Positions 1-9,357 of a stretch of 35,188 nucleotides of DNA are shown here, one piece after another. Origin of the DNA: Gemmatimonadota bacterium (GTDB lineage: Bacteria > Gemmatimonadota > Gemmatimonadetes > Gemmatimonadales > Gemmatimonadaceae); NCBI GenBank assembly GCA_025358315.1, contig JANYKA010000156.1, forward strand, positions 1 to 35,188. The letters are read 5' to 3'. Under the pieces are notes generated by a model that saw only the letters and a program-made list of their open reading frames with translations, was not told the origin of the DNA and searched no databases. The first letter of the stretch is position 1. Every line of letters begins with the position of its first letter. The position numbers and the translations under genes are program-made.

Positions 1-46
1 ACCAGTCTCGCACTCAGCACTCATACTCCCACTCAACACTCAGCTC
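1..46. repeat. Family 1 repeat arm, cut by window start
   Basis: This is the outer end of a family 1 arm, with the words CTCGCACTCAGCACTC and CTCCCACTCAACACTCAG. It reads in the same orientation as the right-hand arms at 19976-20063 and 34756-34890. The TGA stop of rsmA (40-42 on the minus strand) forms part of the repeat's outer end. The partner arm would lie to the left of the window. Confidence 0.85.
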
Positions 47-882
47 TTGTACACCCGGAGGAGTCCAGCAAATTCGGAAGCCCCCAACACCTCCGGCCGT
101 AACGTCGGTTCAATTCCGGCTCGTTCTAACAAGCCAGCCGCCGCCACTGCATCCAACTTCCAATATTCCCGCACCACCCGAATCATCTGCTTCCGGCGAA
201 ATCCGAACGCGCCGATCACCATCGCGCGAAACGCTGCTTCTTCGTCGGCGGTAATCAACGGAGTGTCGAGCGGAGTAATGCGCAGCACGGCACTCTCCAC
301 CGATGGCACCGGCACAAACGCACCGGCCGCAACACGAAAGAGCAGCTCGGCCCGCGCCACCGCTTGCACATTCACCGACAATGCGCCGTAGGCCTCACTC
401 CCGGCCGTCGCGACGACACGTTCGGCGACCTCGCGCTGCACGAGATACACGGCCCTGAGCGGCCGAGGGCGCTGGAGCGCGTGAAAAATAATTGGCGTAG
501 TAATGTTGTACGGCACATTCCCGACGAGCAGAAACGGCCCGCCGGCGGCGGCGGCCAGATCGACTTCGAGCACATCATTCTGAATGACTTGCACGCGCGC
601 GTCACCGGCGTACTTCGCGGCGAGCATTGGCGCGAGATCGCGATCGAGCTCAATCGCGATCAATCGCCCGCAGCGCGAGAGCAACTGCTCGGTGAGCGAT
701 CCGCGCCCTGGGCCAATCTCGACGACCGTATCAGTCGGCGCGATGTCCAACGCGTCGGCAATGCGACCAAGTATCCGCGGGTCAGTAAGAAAGTGTTGGC
801 CGAGCCGCTTGCGGGCGTGCGGGAATTTCTCTTTCGGCGTTTTTGGTTCGGGTGCTTCCCTTCTTCCCTGGCGACGGCTCAC
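40..882 (-). CDS. rsmA: 16S rRNA adenine-N6,N6-dimethyltransferase RsmA (KsgA)
   Basis: The enzyme dimethylates the two adjacent adenines in the 3'-terminal helix 45 loop of 16S rRNA, using S-adenosylmethionine, late in small-subunit assembly. Visible family marks are RLGQHFL (about residues 26-32), the SAM-binding EIGPGRGSLT (55-64), NDV (102-104) and the catalytic GNVPYN (121-126, the N-[IVL]-P-Y motif). The 280-aa length is normal. A basic stretch of about 25 residues precedes the conserved start. The GTG start overlaps the stop of the upstream phosphatase gene by four bases (GTGA), so translation is probably coupled. It is the last gene of the long minus-strand operon. Its TGA stop runs directly into a family 1 repeat arm. 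Confidence 0.97.
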   Translation of the reverse strand: MSRRQGRREAPEPKTPKEKFPHARKRLGQHFLTDPRILGRIADALDIAPTDTVVEIGPGRGSLTEQLLSRCGRLIAIELDRDLAPMLAAKYAGDARVQVIQNDVLEVDLAAAAGGPFLLVGNVPYNITTPIIFHALQRPRPLRAVYLVQREVAERVVATAGSEAYGALSVNVQAVARAELLFRVAAGAFVPVPSVESAVLRITPLDTPLITADEEAAFRAMVIGAFGFRRKQMIRVVREYWKLDAVAAAGLLERAGIEPTLRPEVLGASEFAGLLRVYKS

Positions 883-2174
883 GAGCGCAGCACCACCAGC
901 GCCTGATCGTCGGCCGGCGGTACGGTGCCCATATGGCCTTCGAGCAACGCGAAGACTCCATCCACAATCCGCGATGGCGCTTCGGCGCGGCGGGCCCGGA
1001 CCACGTCCAGTACCCGCGTTTCGCCAAGCACAGCGCCCGTGTCATCACGGGCATCGCTGATGCCGTCGGTAAAGAGCAGCAACAGATCGCTCCCACAATG
1101 CCACGGTCGCGTCACCGACTTCGGCGTGCGCGATCCGAGCCCCAGCGGCGGGTCGTTGGCGGTCAGACGGTCGGCGGTGCCATCGGCGGCAATAACAAAC
1201 GCGTGCGGATGGCCGGTGTTTGCGTACCGCAGTTCACCTTTGGCCGGATCAATCACCACATAACACAGCGACAGAAACATTTCGGTTTGACGAAGCTCAT
1301 CATTGAGTGACGCCAACAGCGCCGCCACCGTCTCACCCGGATCAGCCGTCGCCTGCGCGTGAATCGCCATCGCGCTCATCGTCAGCGCCATGATGAGCGC
1401 CGCCTGATAGCCGTGACTCGACACATCGCCGATGAGCACACCCGTCCGCCCCTCGGCGAGCTTGAACAAATGATAGAAGTCACCGCCCACACTCTGCGCC
1501 GGTTCCACGCGCGCCGCGCACGTGGCTTGCGGCGCCACAACATCCGGCGATGGCAACAATCGCATTTGTAAATCATGTGCGAGCTGCATCTCGTGGGCGA
1601 GGCGTTCCTGGGCCATCGACGCCCGCACAAGATTGTCAATCTGAATTGCCGTACCGATCTGCGTGGCGATCGCGGCAACGAGCTTCTGGTCACCGGCCGT
1701 GAATGGCTGCCCCACTTTGCGGCCGCTCAGCGTCAGCACGCCGAGCGGCACCCCGCCCTGCGGCGTCGTCCAGATGATCGGCACCACCAACAGTGCGCCC
1801 CGCCGTACCGCTCCATCGTCAGGCGACCCAACCGCCTGTTCGGCGACGAGCACCGGATGATGCGCGCGAAACACGGTCGCCACCGAACTCGAATCACTGT
1901 CAATCGCGATCGCCTTCACCGAGTCCATATCAGCACCGAGCACCGCCACCGGTTGCAACAACCCACGCGCCGCATCGTGAACAAACACGGCCGCCAGCTC
2001 CGCCCGGACCGTCTCGGTGATCTCCGTGAGAATCGTCCGCGCTGCGTCGGCAAGCTTTACCGTGCGGCCGAGTATCTCCCCGATCGAATACAGGAGATTG
2101 ATTTCCTCCCAACTCTCGGCAAGTTGCTCGGCGGCGAGTGCGGCCTCGCGTTGAGCCCGCTCAAGGTCGTTCAC
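879..2174 (-). CDS. GAF-domain PP2C-type (SpoIIE/RsbU) serine phosphatase
   Basis: This is a 431-aa partner-switch phosphatase. The order is a helical N-terminus (1-35), a GAF-like sensor domain (about 40-185), a linker helix (185-210) and a SpoIIE/RsbU-type PP2C domain (about 215-431). Metal-binding motifs are present: GGDFY (230-234), GDVSSHG (249-255, usually GDVSGHG), NTGHP (319-323) and FTDGISD (368-374). In characterised systems such enzymes dephosphorylate a STAS anti-anti-sigma protein, freeing it to sequester the anti-sigma kinase. Both partners are the next two genes upstream. The GTG start overlaps the rsbW stop by four bases. The GAF ligand cannot be told from sequence, and no sigma factor gene is in the window. 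Confidence 0.93.
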   Translation of the reverse strand: MNDLERAQREAALAAEQLAESWEEINLLYSIGEILGRTVKLADAARTILTEITETVRAELAAVFVHDAARGLLQPVAVLGADMDSVKAIAIDSDSSSVATVFRAHHPVLVAEQAVGSPDDGAVRRGALLVVPIIWTTPQGGVPLGVLTLSGRKVGQPFTAGDQKLVAAIATQIGTAIQIDNLVRASMAQERLAHEMQLAHDLQMRLLPSPDVVAPQATCAARVEPAQSVGGDFYHLFKLAEGRTGVLIGDVSSHGYQAALIMALTMSAMAIHAQATADPGETVAALLASLNDELRQTEMFLSLCYVVIDPAKGELRYANTGHPHAFVIAADGTADRLTANDPPLGLGSRTPKSVTRPWHCGSDLLLLFTDGISDARDDTGAVLGETRVLDVVRARRAEAPSRIVDGVFALLEGHMGTVPPADDQALVVLRS

Positions 2175-2605
2175 GCGACGCCGCGCAGGAGAATCAGCCG
2201 CACCACGTTGCCGCCGTCGGAGAATCGCTCGACATGATCCATCAGCCGCCGCATCAAAAACAGCCCGCGGCCATCCTCCAACATCATATGATCGGGCGTC
2301 GTCGGGTCGGCCGTGCAGGCGTCGAGATCAAAGCCCTGCCCTTCGTCGCGTACTTCGAGCACGAGGCGGCTCGAATCCACTTCGGCGTGCACGTGCACGG
2401 AGCGCGCGGCGTCGTCGAGATTACCACGCAAAATGGCATTCGACAGCGCTTCGGTCAGGGCCACCGGCACATTGAGCGCGAGGTGGCGGCGCGGAAAAGC
2501 GTGCACTTCACAACGACGCACCACTTGCTGCACGATCCCTTCGATGTATTGAACATCACTGGGAATGCGGAAATCCAGAGCTTGCTCATCCACGCGCACA
2601 TCCAC
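2171..2605 (-). CDS. RsbW/SpoIIAB-type ATP-binding anti-sigma kinase
   Basis: This is a GHKL-fold serine kinase of the anti-sigma type. In known systems it binds a sigma factor, and it phosphorylates and binds its STAS antagonist. Visible motifs are the N box EALSNAI (52-58), DEGQGF (G1 box, 87-92) and GRGLFLM (G2 box, 112-118). The reading frame is open to 2725, but that upstream part overlaps the C-terminal coding region of the STAS gene and has no homology. I therefore place the start at GTG 2605, one base after the STAS stop codon, which gives 144 aa and a typical RsbW size. Its stop overlaps the phosphatase start (GTGA). The target sigma factor is not in the window. Confidence 0.88.
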   Translation of the reverse strand: MDVRVDEQALDFRIPSDVQYIEGIVQQVVRRCEVHAFPRRHLALNVPVALTEALSNAILRGNLDDAARSVHVHAEVDSSRLVLEVRDEGQGFDLDACTADPTTPDHMMLEDGRGLFLMRRLMDHVERFSDGGNVVRLILLRGVA

Positions 2606-2606
2606 T

Positions 2607-2939
2607 CTAGAAACTCTCGAGAGCGCGCTCGCGGGTTTCGGAGATCTGGAAGAGCGTGTCGAGCTTCGTGAGTTCGAATAGTGTCTGCAAATCGTCACTG
2701 AGATTCGCCAGCCGCAGCTCACCACCCATCTCGCGGATCTTCTTGGCGAGCGACACCAGCACGCCGAGTCCGGAACTGTCGATGTACCCGGTCCGCGCGA
2801 AATCGACGAGCACTTTGCGGGTGCCCTTGTCCAGATCGTCGAGTACCATCTGCTTCAGCGCCTGGCGATTGCCGACGATGAGCTGGCCTTCGATTTCGAT
2901 GATCGTGATGTCGCCTTGTTTCGAAGCAGTAAAGCTCAT
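2607..2939 (-). CDS. STAS-domain anti-sigma factor antagonist (RsbV/SpoIIAA type)
   Basis: This 110-aa single-domain STAS protein carries the phosphorylation motif DSSGLG at residues 54-59, where one of serines 55/56 would be the phosphate acceptor. The N-terminal strand IEIEGQLIVGN is typical. ATG 2939 is the start: the same frame is open further upstream, to 3167, but that part runs into pta and gives no STAS-like sequence. The gene lies 19 bp after the pta stop and one base before rsbW. With rsbW and the PP2C gene it forms a complete three-part partner switch: antagonist, kinase and phosphatase. Confidence 0.94.
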   Translation of the reverse strand: MSFTASKQGDITIIEIEGQLIVGNRQALKQMVLDDLDKGTRKVLVDFARTGYIDSSGLGVLVSLAKKIREMGGELRLANLSDDLQTLFELTKLDTLFQISETRERALESF

Positions 2940-2958
2940 TGTTGCTGCTCTCCGTGCA

Positions 2959-3960
2959 TCAGGGGCGTTTCTGGAGCGCCATAATGGCCGCGACGTGAAA
3001 GATGGCGTCCGCATCAGCGCCGCGCGAGAGATCAGACACCGGTTTGGCGATTCCCTGAAGGATTGGGCCGATCGCCGAGCCGCCCGACAGTCGCTCCGAC
3101 AGCTTATAGGCGATGTTGCCGGCGTCGAGCGAGGGGAAAACCAGCACATTTGCCCGGCCAGCCACACTGCTCCCCGGGGCTTTGCGATCTGCCACGGCGG
3201 GGATCAACGCGGCATCACCCTGCAGCTCGCCGTCGACAGCAAGCATCGGCGCACGCTCGCGGATCAACACCAGCGCGTCACGAACGAGGGCAATCGATCC
3301 GGTTGAGCCGCCCGATCCTTTAGTACTGTACGACAGCAGCGCCACCCGTGGCTCGTCGCCGACAATCACCCGCCGCGCATCGGCGGCGGCAATCGCGATG
3401 TCGGCAAGTTGGTCGGCGGTCGGCTGCGGCACCACGGCGCAATCGGTGTAGGTCAACACTTCGGTGTCGGCCGCAGCAGCGCCGTTGCGAAATCCCGGCA
3501 CGCACAAATAAAACGCACTCGACACCGTGCGCACGCCCGGCGCCGGACCAATCAGCCAGAGCGCATAGCGAATCACATCGGCAGTCACACGCACTGCACC
3601 AGCGACCGATGCGTCCACATCACCGGTATGCAACAAATACGTCGCAAAGACGAGCGGATCGCGGGCCAGTCGCGCCGCGTCCTCCGCACTCAGATTGTGC
3701 TTCGACCGAAGGTTGACGAGCAGCGCCGTCAATATCTCGGCACGCGGATCGGTGGAGGGATCAATACATTCGAGTCCCGACGCTACGGCAGCTGCCTGCC
3801 CCTGTTTTGCGGCGGGGTCAAGCACCAATACCGGAGTGGCGACACCTTCGCGCTCCAACCGTGCCGCCGCTTCGAGTATCCGCGGGTCTGCGGCCTCGGA
3901 GAACGCGATGCGCGCGCCAAGGCGCGCCGCCCGCACGCTCAACTGCTCGAGAAAACTCAC
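2959..3960 (-). CDS. pta: Phosphate acetyltransferase (Pta family)
   Basis: This 333-aa protein is of the short PTA_PTB type (PF01515). It converts acetyl-CoA and phosphate to acetyl-phosphate and CoA. It begins with a typical MSFLEQL-like N-terminus and has the conserved glycine- and serine-rich region around YSTKGSGGS and the late [11 protein letters not shown] segment. It lacks the N-terminal extension of long enterobacterial Pta. Phosphate butyryltransferase is an alternative because the families are close. The GTG start overlaps the coaD stop by four bases. An acetate kinase partner is not in this window. Its place directly upstream of rsbV is notable, since acetyl-phosphate and acetyl-CoA report on energy status, but no functional link is shown. 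Confidence 0.9.
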   Translation of the reverse strand: MSFLEQLSVRAARLGARIAFSEAADPRILEAAARLEREGVATPVLVLDPAAKQGQAAAVASGLECIDPSTDPRAEILTALLVNLRSKHNLSAEDAARLARDPLVFATYLLHTGDVDASVAGAVRVTADVIRYALWLIGPAPGVRTVSSAFYLCVPGFRNGAAAADTEVLTYTDCAVVPQPTADQLADIAIAAADARRVIVGDEPRVALLSYSTKGSGGSTGSIALVRDALVLIRERAPMLAVDGELQGDAALIPAVADRKAPGSSVAGRANVLVFPSLDAGNIAYKLSERLSGGSAIGPILQGIAKPVSDLSRGADADAIFHVAAIMALQKRP

Positions 3961-4451
3961 GTGGCGGGCATGCCTTCGAATTTCTTCTTGAGCGCGGTCG
4001 CGACTACAGGATGCACAAGACTCGTCACATCGCCATTGAACCGCGCCACTTCGCGCACCAGGCTGGAACTGATATAGGTCGTATCGAGCGACGGCACCAT
4101 GAACACCGTCTCCACATCGGGCGAGAGGTGCCGGTTCATCAGTGCCATTTGATATTCATATTCAAAGTCGCTCGCCGCCCGCAACCCACGGATAATCATC
4201 TTCACTTTTTGCGACTTGGCGAACTCGATGAGCAGTCCCTTGAAATGCACGACTTCGACGCGCGGATCATTCTCCGCCGCGGCGCGAATCAACGCCACGC
4301 GTTCTTCAATAGAGAACAGCGGCTGCTTGGACGCACTGGTCGCCACCGCAACCACCAGCCGATCAACGAACGACAGACTGCGCCGGATCAGATCGGCGTG
4401 GCCGTTGGTGATCGGATCGAAACTTCCGGCGTACATCGCGACATTTGGCAT
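3957..4451 (-). CDS. coaD: Phosphopantetheine adenylyltransferase CoaD
   Basis: CoaD transfers AMP from ATP to 4'-phosphopantetheine, the penultimate step of coenzyme A synthesis. This 164-aa protein has the nucleotidyltransferase signature SFDPITNGH (10-18), [12 protein letters not shown] (88-99) and the C-terminal ISSSLVRE (127-134), all diagnostic for bacterial PPAT. ATG 4451 lies 11 bp after the rsmD stop. The gene's own stop overlaps the pta start, so two genes of CoA and acetyl-CoA metabolism are translationally linked. The rsmD-coaD neighbourhood is common across bacteria. Confidence 0.97.
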   Translation of the reverse strand: MPNVAMYAGSFDPITNGHADLIRRSLSFVDRLVVAVATSASKQPLFSIEERVALIRAAAENDPRVEVVHFKGLLIEFAKSQKVKMIIRGLRAASDFEYEYQMALMNRHLSPDVETVFMVPSLDTTYISSSLVREVARFNGDVTSLVHPVVATALKKKFEGMPAT

Positions 4452-4462
4452 TCAGTGGTCAC

Positions 4463-4987
4463 TCACAGTCGGTAAAAAGTGATTGCGGTAGCGCCATAGC
4501 GGCGGGTGTCAGCAGGAGAACCACCATCGGGCATTGCCAGTCGCGCTTCGTGCTCCACTCCAAAGATCGTCGCAAATGGCTCGGCGAGCCAGAGCTTGGC
4601 CAAAGCCACGGCCAGTTCCTGCCGGTACGGCGGATCGGCAAAGGCCACGTCGTATGGCTCCGCTCGTGCACCCTCGGCGAATTTCACGGCATCGTCTCTG
4701 TGAATCCTACAGCGCTCTCCGGCGCCCAGCAGGGCGACATTGCTTTCCAGTACGCGTATCGTGCGGGGATCGTCCTCGACGAAATCCACGAACCCCGCCC
4801 CTCGGGAAAGTGCCTCGAGCCCCAGCGCGCCGGATCCGGCGCAGAGGTCCAATACCCGAGCCCCCGGCAGACTTCCGTGCACGATGCTCATCCATGCCTC
4901 GCGCACCCGATCGGCCGTCGGCCGTACGGCATCGGTTTTCGGTGCCGCAATGAGACGGCCTCGCCAGGCGCCGGCAATTATTCTCAC
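4463..4987 (-). CDS. rsmD: 16S rRNA guanine-966-N2 methyltransferase RsmD
   Basis: RsmD methylates G966 of 16S rRNA using SAM. The 174-aa protein starts with MRIIAGAWRGR and the conserved RPTADRVREA region (22-31). It contains the SAM-binding LDLCAGSGALG (46-56) and the N2-guanine catalytic motif DPPY (118-121). The GTG start overlaps the recJ stop (GTGA), and coaD follows after 11 bp. Confidence 0.95.
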   Translation of the reverse strand: MRIIAGAWRGRLIAAPKTDAVRPTADRVREAWMSIVHGSLPGARVLDLCAGSGALGLEALSRGAGFVDFVEDDPRTIRVLESNVALLGAGERCRIHRDDAVKFAEGARAEPYDVAFADPPYRQELAVALAKLWLAEPFATIFGVEHEARLAMPDGGSPADTRRYGATAITFYRL

Positions 4988-6696
4988 TTGCTCACCTGAA
5001 AATCGGCCAGCCCGAGTTGCAGCGTCGACTTGCCGCGAAACTCATTGCGCTCAAGCTTGTACGCAACATCGATAATGGCGCCGGGCTGCAGATCGGCCGT
5101 TCGATGCGCCAGCCCCCACCCGACTGCTTCAATATTTTCGTCGCCGTTTTCGATCCGGAACTTCACACCGTCCGCACCAATGCGCGTCGCACCCGTCGCC
5201 ACCCGCACGCGGCGCGCCGCAAACATCGGCCCCGGATTCCCAATGCCAAACGGCTCAAGATGACGTAACAATCGCTCAAGCTCGTCCGTCGCATCGGCCA
5301 GCGGCAACTCCAGGTCAATGCGCAATTCGCGCACAAGATCGTCCGCCGTCAACCGGGCCCGTGCCACCGCGTTGAACCGCTCCACGAATGCCGGAATCTG
5401 CGCTTCGGCCACGGTAAGTCCGGCAGCCGCCCGATGGCCGCCGTGCTTGAGCAACAGATCACCGCATTCTTCGAGCGCCGAGTGCAAATCAAACGCCGGA
5501 ATCGACCGGCCTGATCCCTTCCCGATGCCATCGTGAACGGCAATCATGAACACCGGCCGCGCCGTCTGTTCCACCAGGCGCGACGCAACAATTCCAATGA
5601 CCCCGGCGTGCCAGTCGTTGTCGTGGAGCACAATGCCGTAGGTCGATGTGAGATCCATTTTATCAACGCGGCGCAGCGCCTCATCGAGAATGCGGCGATC
5701 AAGCTCCTGTCGCTCGCGATTCAATTCTTCACAGTGACGGGCGATAGAGTTGGCTTCGTCCTCGCGGTCGGCCAACAGGAGATCCACCCCGCGAAGTGCC
5801 CGGTCGAGCCGACCAAGCGCATTGAGACGCGGCGCCAGAATGTATCCCACCCGGCCGGCGGTGATATCCTTGCCATCAAGTCCGGAACTGCGAATCAGCG
5901 CGCGCAAGCCGGCGCTCTTCGACTCGCTCAGCAGGGCCAACCCGCGGCGGACGAACACGCGATTCTCGCCACGCAACGGAGCGACATCAGCAACAGTCGC
6001 GAGCGCCACCAGATCGAGCATACTGAGCACAACATTTTCGTTGCCGCCGAGTTCACGGGTTAATGCGAGCGCCAGTTTAAAGGCCACGCCAACGGCGGCA
6101 AGATCTTTATCGGGTGATGCATCGTCCACACGCCGGGGATTGAGCACCGCGACCGCCGTCGGCAGCGGCCCGCCCGGCAGATGATGGTCACTGACAATGA
6201 GATCGATCCCCGCCGCCCGCAAACTCTCTGCGGCATCAATGGCGCTCGTCCCGCAATCGCAAGTGAGGACCACCGATGCTCCGGCAGCCACGGCAGCAGC
6301 CACTCCCGCCGGCCCAAGATCATAGCCGTCCGAGCGACGATCAGGAATGAACGGCACCACACGCCCGCCGAGTGTGCGAATCGCCCGGGTCATTAGCGAC
6401 GTCGAGCACATTCCGTCGACGTCGTAGTCACCGTGCACGAGAATTGTTTCGCCGCCGCGGATCGCCCGCGCCAGACGTTCGACCGCTTCACCCATACTCT
6501 TGAGTAACAACGGTTCGTGCAACTGGTCGAGTTGCGGACGCAAATAGCGCTTGGCCTGGGTCGGATCGGAAAGGCCGCGCAACACCAACAGGCGACAGAG
6601 CGGCAGCGGCAGTGAAACCGCCGCCGCGAGCGCCTGCGCCAACCCCTCGTCTGCCGCTGGAGCCGTCGTCCAGCGGCTGTCCGCGCGCCTGCTCAC
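4984..6696 (-). CDS. recJ: Single-stranded-DNA-specific exonuclease RecJ
   Basis: RecJ is a 5'-3' single-strand DNA exonuclease used in RecFOR recombination and mismatch repair. From GTG 6696 the protein has 570 aa. It carries the DHH-family motifs HGDYDVDG (88-95), DCGTS (147-151) and SDHH (169-172), then a DHHA1 domain with GGHRAAAGL and a C-terminal OB-fold region. The frame is open to 6732, but GTG 6696 gives the same GTGA overlap with the preceding gene that recurs through the operon, so I prefer it. Confidence 0.95.
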   Translation of the reverse strand: MSRRADSRWTTAPAADEGLAQALAAAVSLPLPLCRLLVLRGLSDPTQAKRYLRPQLDQLHEPLLLKSMGEAVERLARAIRGGETILVHGDYDVDGMCSTSLMTRAIRTLGGRVVPFIPDRRSDGYDLGPAGVAAAVAAGASVVLTCDCGTSAIDAAESLRAAGIDLIVSDHHLPGGPLPTAVAVLNPRRVDDASPDKDLAAVGVAFKLALALTRELGGNENVVLSMLDLVALATVADVAPLRGENRVFVRRGLALLSESKSAGLRALIRSSGLDGKDITAGRVGYILAPRLNALGRLDRALRGVDLLLADREDEANSIARHCEELNRERQELDRRILDEALRRVDKMDLTSTYGIVLHDNDWHAGVIGIVASRLVEQTARPVFMIAVHDGIGKGSGRSIPAFDLHSALEECGDLLLKHGGHRAAAGLTVAEAQIPAFVERFNAVARARLTADDLVRELRIDLELPLADATDELERLLRHLEPFGIGNPGPMFAARRVRVATGATRIGADGVKFRIENGDENIEAVGWGLAHRTADLQPGAIIDVAYKLERNEFRGKSTLQLGLADFQVSK

Positions 6697-7397
6697 CCCG
6701 GGAAGTACATCAGCACGCCGCACGCCTCGCACAAATCAATTGCGCCAGTGGCGTTCATCACGTGACGACGCTGCATCGGGATCGCCGTATCGCACGCCCC
6801 GCACGACATATCACGCATCGGAAATACTGCTTCGACCCGCTTCCGGCTCCGGATCTTATCGTACTTCGTCAGTAATGGTTTCGGCACATCCTCGGCCAGC
6901 TTCGCCCGCTTCTCACGCGCCACCGCCAGTTCGCCGTCGATTTCGGCGCGCTGACCGGCAACTTCACTGCGGGCCGCCTCTTGTTCGGCCTCGACCTTCT
7001 CGAGCTCCGACTTTTGTGAATTCAGCACCGCGCGAACCTCTTCGAGCCGGCGGTTGAGGCCGAGCAGATCGCTTTCTTCACCTGCCACGATCTTCTTGGC
7101 CGCCTCCATCTGCGCGATGGCGGCCGTGGCCATCTTCATATTCGTTACCGCGTCCATCTGCGTCTGATTGCGCTCGATCAGCAGCTTGTGCTCGGCGATT
7201 TTATCCTTCAAATATGCCTGCTTCTTTTCCTCCGCCGCGACGGCCGCGTTCGACCGCTCCACCGCGTCCACCGACCGCTGTCGCCGCACATCGAGCTCAC
7301 GGATGCGTGGTTCAAATTCGGCGAGGCGCATGTTCAGCCCGTGAATGACCACATCGTCTTCCTGCAACTTTAATAACGCATCAAGATCCGTCGACAC
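6693..7397 (-). CDS. Coiled-coil protein with C4 zinc ribbon (zf-RING_7 family)
   Basis: This 234-aa protein has a long helical, charged coiled coil (about residues 5-175) and a C-terminal zinc ribbon. The four cysteines are C199 and C202 (CGAC) and C223 and C226 (CEAC). This matches the C4-type zinc ribbon family PF02591, conserved in many bacteria and thought to bind nucleic acid or act as a scaffold. The biochemical function is unknown. The start is GTG 7397, and the stop overlaps recJ. Its place between dnaG and recJ suggests a link to DNA metabolism, by context only. Confidence 0.9.
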   Translation of the reverse strand: MSTDLDALLKLQEDDVVIHGLNMRLAEFEPRIRELDVRRQRSVDAVERSNAAVAAEEKKQAYLKDKIAEHKLLIERNQTQMDAVTNMKMATAAIAQMEAAKKIVAGEESDLLGLNRRLEEVRAVLNSQKSELEKVEAEQEAARSEVAGQRAEIDGELAVAREKRAKLAEDVPKPLLTKYDKIRSRKRVEAVFPMRDMSCGACDTAIPMQRRHVMNATGAIDLCEACGVLMYFPG

Positions 7398-7470
7398 TAA
7401 GCCTCCACCATGATTGTTACGTGAACCTGCTGGTGTTCTTGCACTGCATTCCGCTCTTTCATCCGTACGA

Positions 7471-9357
7471 TCATTCGATCATACGTCGCACACTTCTCCA
7501 ACTCCGTCCGCCGAGCGCCGTCAATTCACGCCGCATGATCTCGGACTCGCGCAACAGCGCATCCTTCTCCGCGCCAGTCGCCAGCGGCGTCATGCGTTCG
7601 AGTTCGCCGAGTTTGTCTTGCATCAATCGTTCTTTCAGCAACCGGAGCGCACCGTCGATGGTGGCACGCGGATCGATCACCGCACCCGGCTCGGCAAGAA
7701 GTGCGTCGATCACGCCAACTGCTATTTCGTCAAGCGCCTCGGCCAATTGCTCGGCCGACACTTCCGCACCACGCTCAGCGATCGCATCGTAAATCGAGCG
7801 GAAGACAGGGTCGCGCAGTGCGCCGCGCGGATCGTATTCGTCGATCTCCACTTCCGGATGCGACCCCGCGTCGTCATCGAGGCGTCCAATGCGTTCGATA
7901 ATCTCTTCTATATAAGTGGGATGCAGGAGCATCACGCGTAATACGTCACGCTCCGCTGAACTCTCGGGTGACGATCCGCGATACGGCCCCAGTGGGCGCG
8001 GCGGCGGTGGGGCGTCGGGATCACGGTCGCGCGGCGGCCGTGGGGCTGGGCGCGGTCGTGAGCCGCGGCCGCTGCCGGACGGCACCGCCGACAATTCATG
8101 CACCAGTACGGATCGATCCACACCGGCCGCCGCACTTGCCCGCGCGATATACAACTCCTGAGTGATCTGATCTTTCGTCGAGCGAATCGTCGGCATCAGG
8201 GCATCGAGCGCCCGTCGCTTACGCTGCAAGTCGGCAAACCAGCCGCCGCGCTCGAGCAGTTGCACTTTGCGGTCGAACACGTCGAGACTGTTGGTCAATA
8301 GTTTCTCCATCGCCGCACCGCCGAACTTTGCCACGAAGGTGTCCGGATCCTCACCGTCCGGGAGCACCACCATTCGCACCGTCACGCCGCGCGCGAGCAG
8401 CACGTCAGCGGCCCGGAAGCTTGCCTTTTGCCCTGGGGCGTCGCTGTCGTAGAGCAGGAACGCGGTTTTCGAATTCCGTTCCAACAGTTCGGCCTGACCA
8501 TCCGTGAGCGCTGTGCCCATAGGTGCGACCACAGATTCAATTCCCGCATCCACCATTCGCACCACGTCGAAATATCCCTCGACGAGGATCACCCGCTCGT
8601 CTTTGCGAATCGCACTGCGGGCCGACGAAAGATTGTAGAGCAACTTCCCTTTCGAAAACGCTGGTGACTCCGACGAATTCAAATACTTCGGTTCGCCCGG
8701 TCCGAGCAGTCGCCCGCCAAAGCCGACCGTGTGGCTGGACGTATCGTGAATCGGGAAAATCAACCGGTCACGAAAGCGTGGGCGGGCTTCGTCCTGCTCT
8801 TCACGTTTGACCAGTAGTCCGGCGTCGAGCAACCGCTGGTCATCAAAGCCAAGTCCATTGAGATACTCACGCATCAGTCCGACTTCGCGGGGGGCAAACC
8901 CCAGCGAGAACCGGTCGGCCGTTTCGCGCGTGATGCTGCGCTTGATCAGGTACTCGCGGGCGTGCACACCAACGACGTTCTGCCAGAGCATATCGGAAAA
9001 CCAAGCGGATACGGTCGCGTTCAATTCCCAGAGTGGCTCGCGCGGGTCAGGCCCTTCGCGCCGCTTGTCCACTTCAATGACTTCGATTCCGGCTTTCTCG
9101 CCGACGTACTTCACCGCTTCGACAAAGTTCAACCCCAGCCGCTTCTGCACAAAGTTGAACACACCGCCTTTCTCGCCGCACACAAAGCAGGTGTACCCTT
9201 TGCCCGGTACCACTGAGAAATTATTGTTTGTGCCTTGATGAAATGGGCACGGCCCGCGATACACCGAGCCGGTCTTTTTTAGTCGCACATGTTCGCCAAT
9301 GATCGCGACAATATCCGCGGCCTCGCGCACCTGTTCGACCACCTCGTCGGGAATCAC
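7471..9357 (-). CDS. dnaG: DNA primase DnaG
   Basis: DnaG makes RNA primers for DNA replication with the replicative helicase. The 628-aa protein has the CHC2 zinc finger (C37, H40, C57, C60), an RNA-polymerase-like core, and a TOPRIM domain with EGYFDV (260-265), the APMGTALT segment and the metal-binding DSD (304-306). A proline- and arginine-rich linker at roughly 430-480 separates the core from the helicase-binding C-terminal part. The GTG start overlaps the mutS2 stop (GTGA). A 73-bp gap follows before the zinc-ribbon gene. No rpoD follows, unlike the classic rpsU-dnaG-rpoD operon. Confidence 0.97.
   Translation of the reverse strand: MIPDEVVEQVREAADIVAIIGEHVRLKKTGSVYRGPCPFHQGTNNNFSVVPGKGYTCFVCGEKGGVFNFVQKRLGLNFVEAVKYVGEKAGIEVIEVDKRREGPDPREPLWELNATVSAWFSDMLWQNVVGVHAREYLIKRSITRETADRFSLGFAPREVGLMREYLNGLGFDDQRLLDAGLLVKREEQDEARPRFRDRLIFPIHDTSSHTVGFGGRLLGPGEPKYLNSSESPAFSKGKLLYNLSSARSAIRKDERVILVEGYFDVVRMVDAGIESVVAPMGTALTDGQAELLERNSKTAFLLYDSDAPGQKASFRAADVLLARGVTVRMVVLPDGEDPDTFVAKFGGAAMEKLLTNSLDVFDRKVQLLERGGWFADLQRKRRALDALMPTIRSTKDQITQELYIARASAAAGVDRSVLVHELSAVPSGSGRGSRPRPAPRPPRDRDPDAPPPPRPLGPYRGSSPESSAERDVLRVMLLHPTYIEEIIERIGRLDDDAGSHPEVEIDEYDPRGALRDPVFRSIYDAIAERGAEVSAEQLAEALDEIAVGVIDALLAEPGAVIDPRATIDGALRLLKERLMQDKLGELERMTPLATGAEKDALLRESEIMRRELTALGGRSWRSVRRMIE

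Noticed and set aside
2607-3167. Long 186-aa form of the STAS protein
   Set aside because: The upstream part overlaps pta in another frame and has no STAS homology. ATG 2939 fits the family.
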